From: Pseudomonadota bacterium
Lineage (GTDB): Bacteria; Pseudomonadota; Gammaproteobacteria; Acidiferrobacterales; Sulfurifustaceae
Assembly (NCBI GenBank): GCA_020354085.1
Contig: CP070641.1
Location: 1,653,636 to 1,667,243, forward strand
Length of the DNA stretch: 13,608 bases
Direction: 5' to 3'
Shown here: piece after piece, positions 13,274 to 13,608 of the stretch
Position numbering within the stretch: position 1 is the stretch's first letter
How the letters are laid out: each line of letters begins with the position of its first letter
Notes under the pieces: generated by a model
Database searches by the model: none
Told to the model about the DNA's origin: nothing
Seen by the model: the letters and a program-made list of their open reading frames with translations, nothing else
Translations under genes and position numbers: made by a program

Positions 13274-13608
13274 TTACGTTTCCAGCCAGAACGTCACTGG
13301 GCCGTCGTTTGTCAACGCGACCTTCATATCTGCCCCGAAAACACCGCTTACAGATTTAGCATGCAGTGCACAGGCGCGGGTCACGAGGTAGTCGTACAGC
13401 CGCTGACCCTCGGCCGGCGCCGCGGCCGACGTAAAGCTCGCCCGCATACCCTTTTTCGTGTCGGCCGCAAGCGTAAACTGCGGCACCAAGAGCAACCCAC
13501 CGTCAATGTCGCAAACACTTAGGTTCATCTTGCCTTCTGCATCCGGAAAGACGCGATAGCCGAGCACGCGCTCGAGGAGGCGGTCGGCGTCGGCCTCGCG
13601 GTCTTCAC
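13274..13608 (-). CDS. dtd: D-aminoacyl-tRNA deacylase (partial, runs off right edge)
   Basis: The C-terminal 110 residues of DTD are present; about 35 N-terminal residues lie beyond the window. The enzyme hydrolyses D-aminoacyl-tRNA (and Gly-tRNA-Ala) in the cytoplasm as a proofreading step. The catalytic-pocket motif appears as LLVPQFTLAADTKKGMRASF, with Pro-Gln in place of the more common Ser-Gln, a variant I recall from pseudomonads. The Gly-cisPro motif that excludes L-amino acids is NDGPVTFWLE at the C-terminus. The frame stays open to the window edge (EDREADADRLLERVLGYRVF), so the GTG at 13567 is an internal Val, not the start. It converges on epmA with one base between the stop codons, and no terminator lies between them. 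Confidence 0.96.
   Translation of the reverse strand, partial: EDREADADRLLERVLGYRVFPDAEGKMNLSVCDIDGGLLLVPQFTLAADTKKGMRASFTSAAAPAEGQRLYDYLVTRACALHAKSVSGVFGADMKVALTNDGPVTFWLET

Overview
This is a GC-rich chromosomal window, fully packed with genes, from a proteobacterium. It is most likely a gammaproteobacterium: EF-P carries Lys34 and sits with both beta-lysylation enzymes, there is an AceB-type malate synthase, and a TRAP transporter is present. I see no rRNA, tRNA, CRISPR array, insertion sequence or phage gene. All reading frames look intact, and only the gene at the right edge is cut.

Left part (about 67-4783, minus strand) is a TRAP-transporter operon. In transcription order it holds a Tat-exported solute-binding protein of the TakP (2-oxoacid/lactate) type, a 12-bp hairpin, the small permease DctQ, the large permease DctM, an amidase-signature hydrolase, and a 55-residue membrane protein not previously called here. 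Divergent from it, on the plus strand (5042-7838), is lutABC, the iron-sulfur L-lactate oxidation complex, with 4-nt ATGA overlaps at both junctions. The natural reading is an uptake-plus-oxidation module in which the TRAP transporter replaces the usual lactate permease. The substrate is inferred, not shown.

Middle part (7835-9445, minus) is malate synthase A, which meets lutC tail to tail with a 4-nt shared stop palindrome. Its upstream region (9446-9841) has no gene. It holds a candidate promoter and a palindrome TTTCG-N5-CGAAA. The same palindrome lies in the dctP/lutA divergent promoter region, and I found it nowhere else in the window. This suggests one regulator for 2-hydroxy/2-oxo acid uptake, lactate oxidation and glyoxylate use, and it is the most interesting signal I found.

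Right part (9774-13608) holds a periplasmic rhodanese with its own terminator, then a compact EF-P cluster: epmB divergent from efp-epmA, with efp and epmA overlapping by one base. This is the complete pathway that puts (R)-beta-lysine on EF-P Lys34. A truncated D-aminoacyl-tRNA deacylase gene (dtd) converges on epmA with a single base between them and runs off the right edge.

I see no convincingly novel multi-gene system. The genes belong to known families; what is new lies in their arrangement, the shared palindrome and the small membrane protein.
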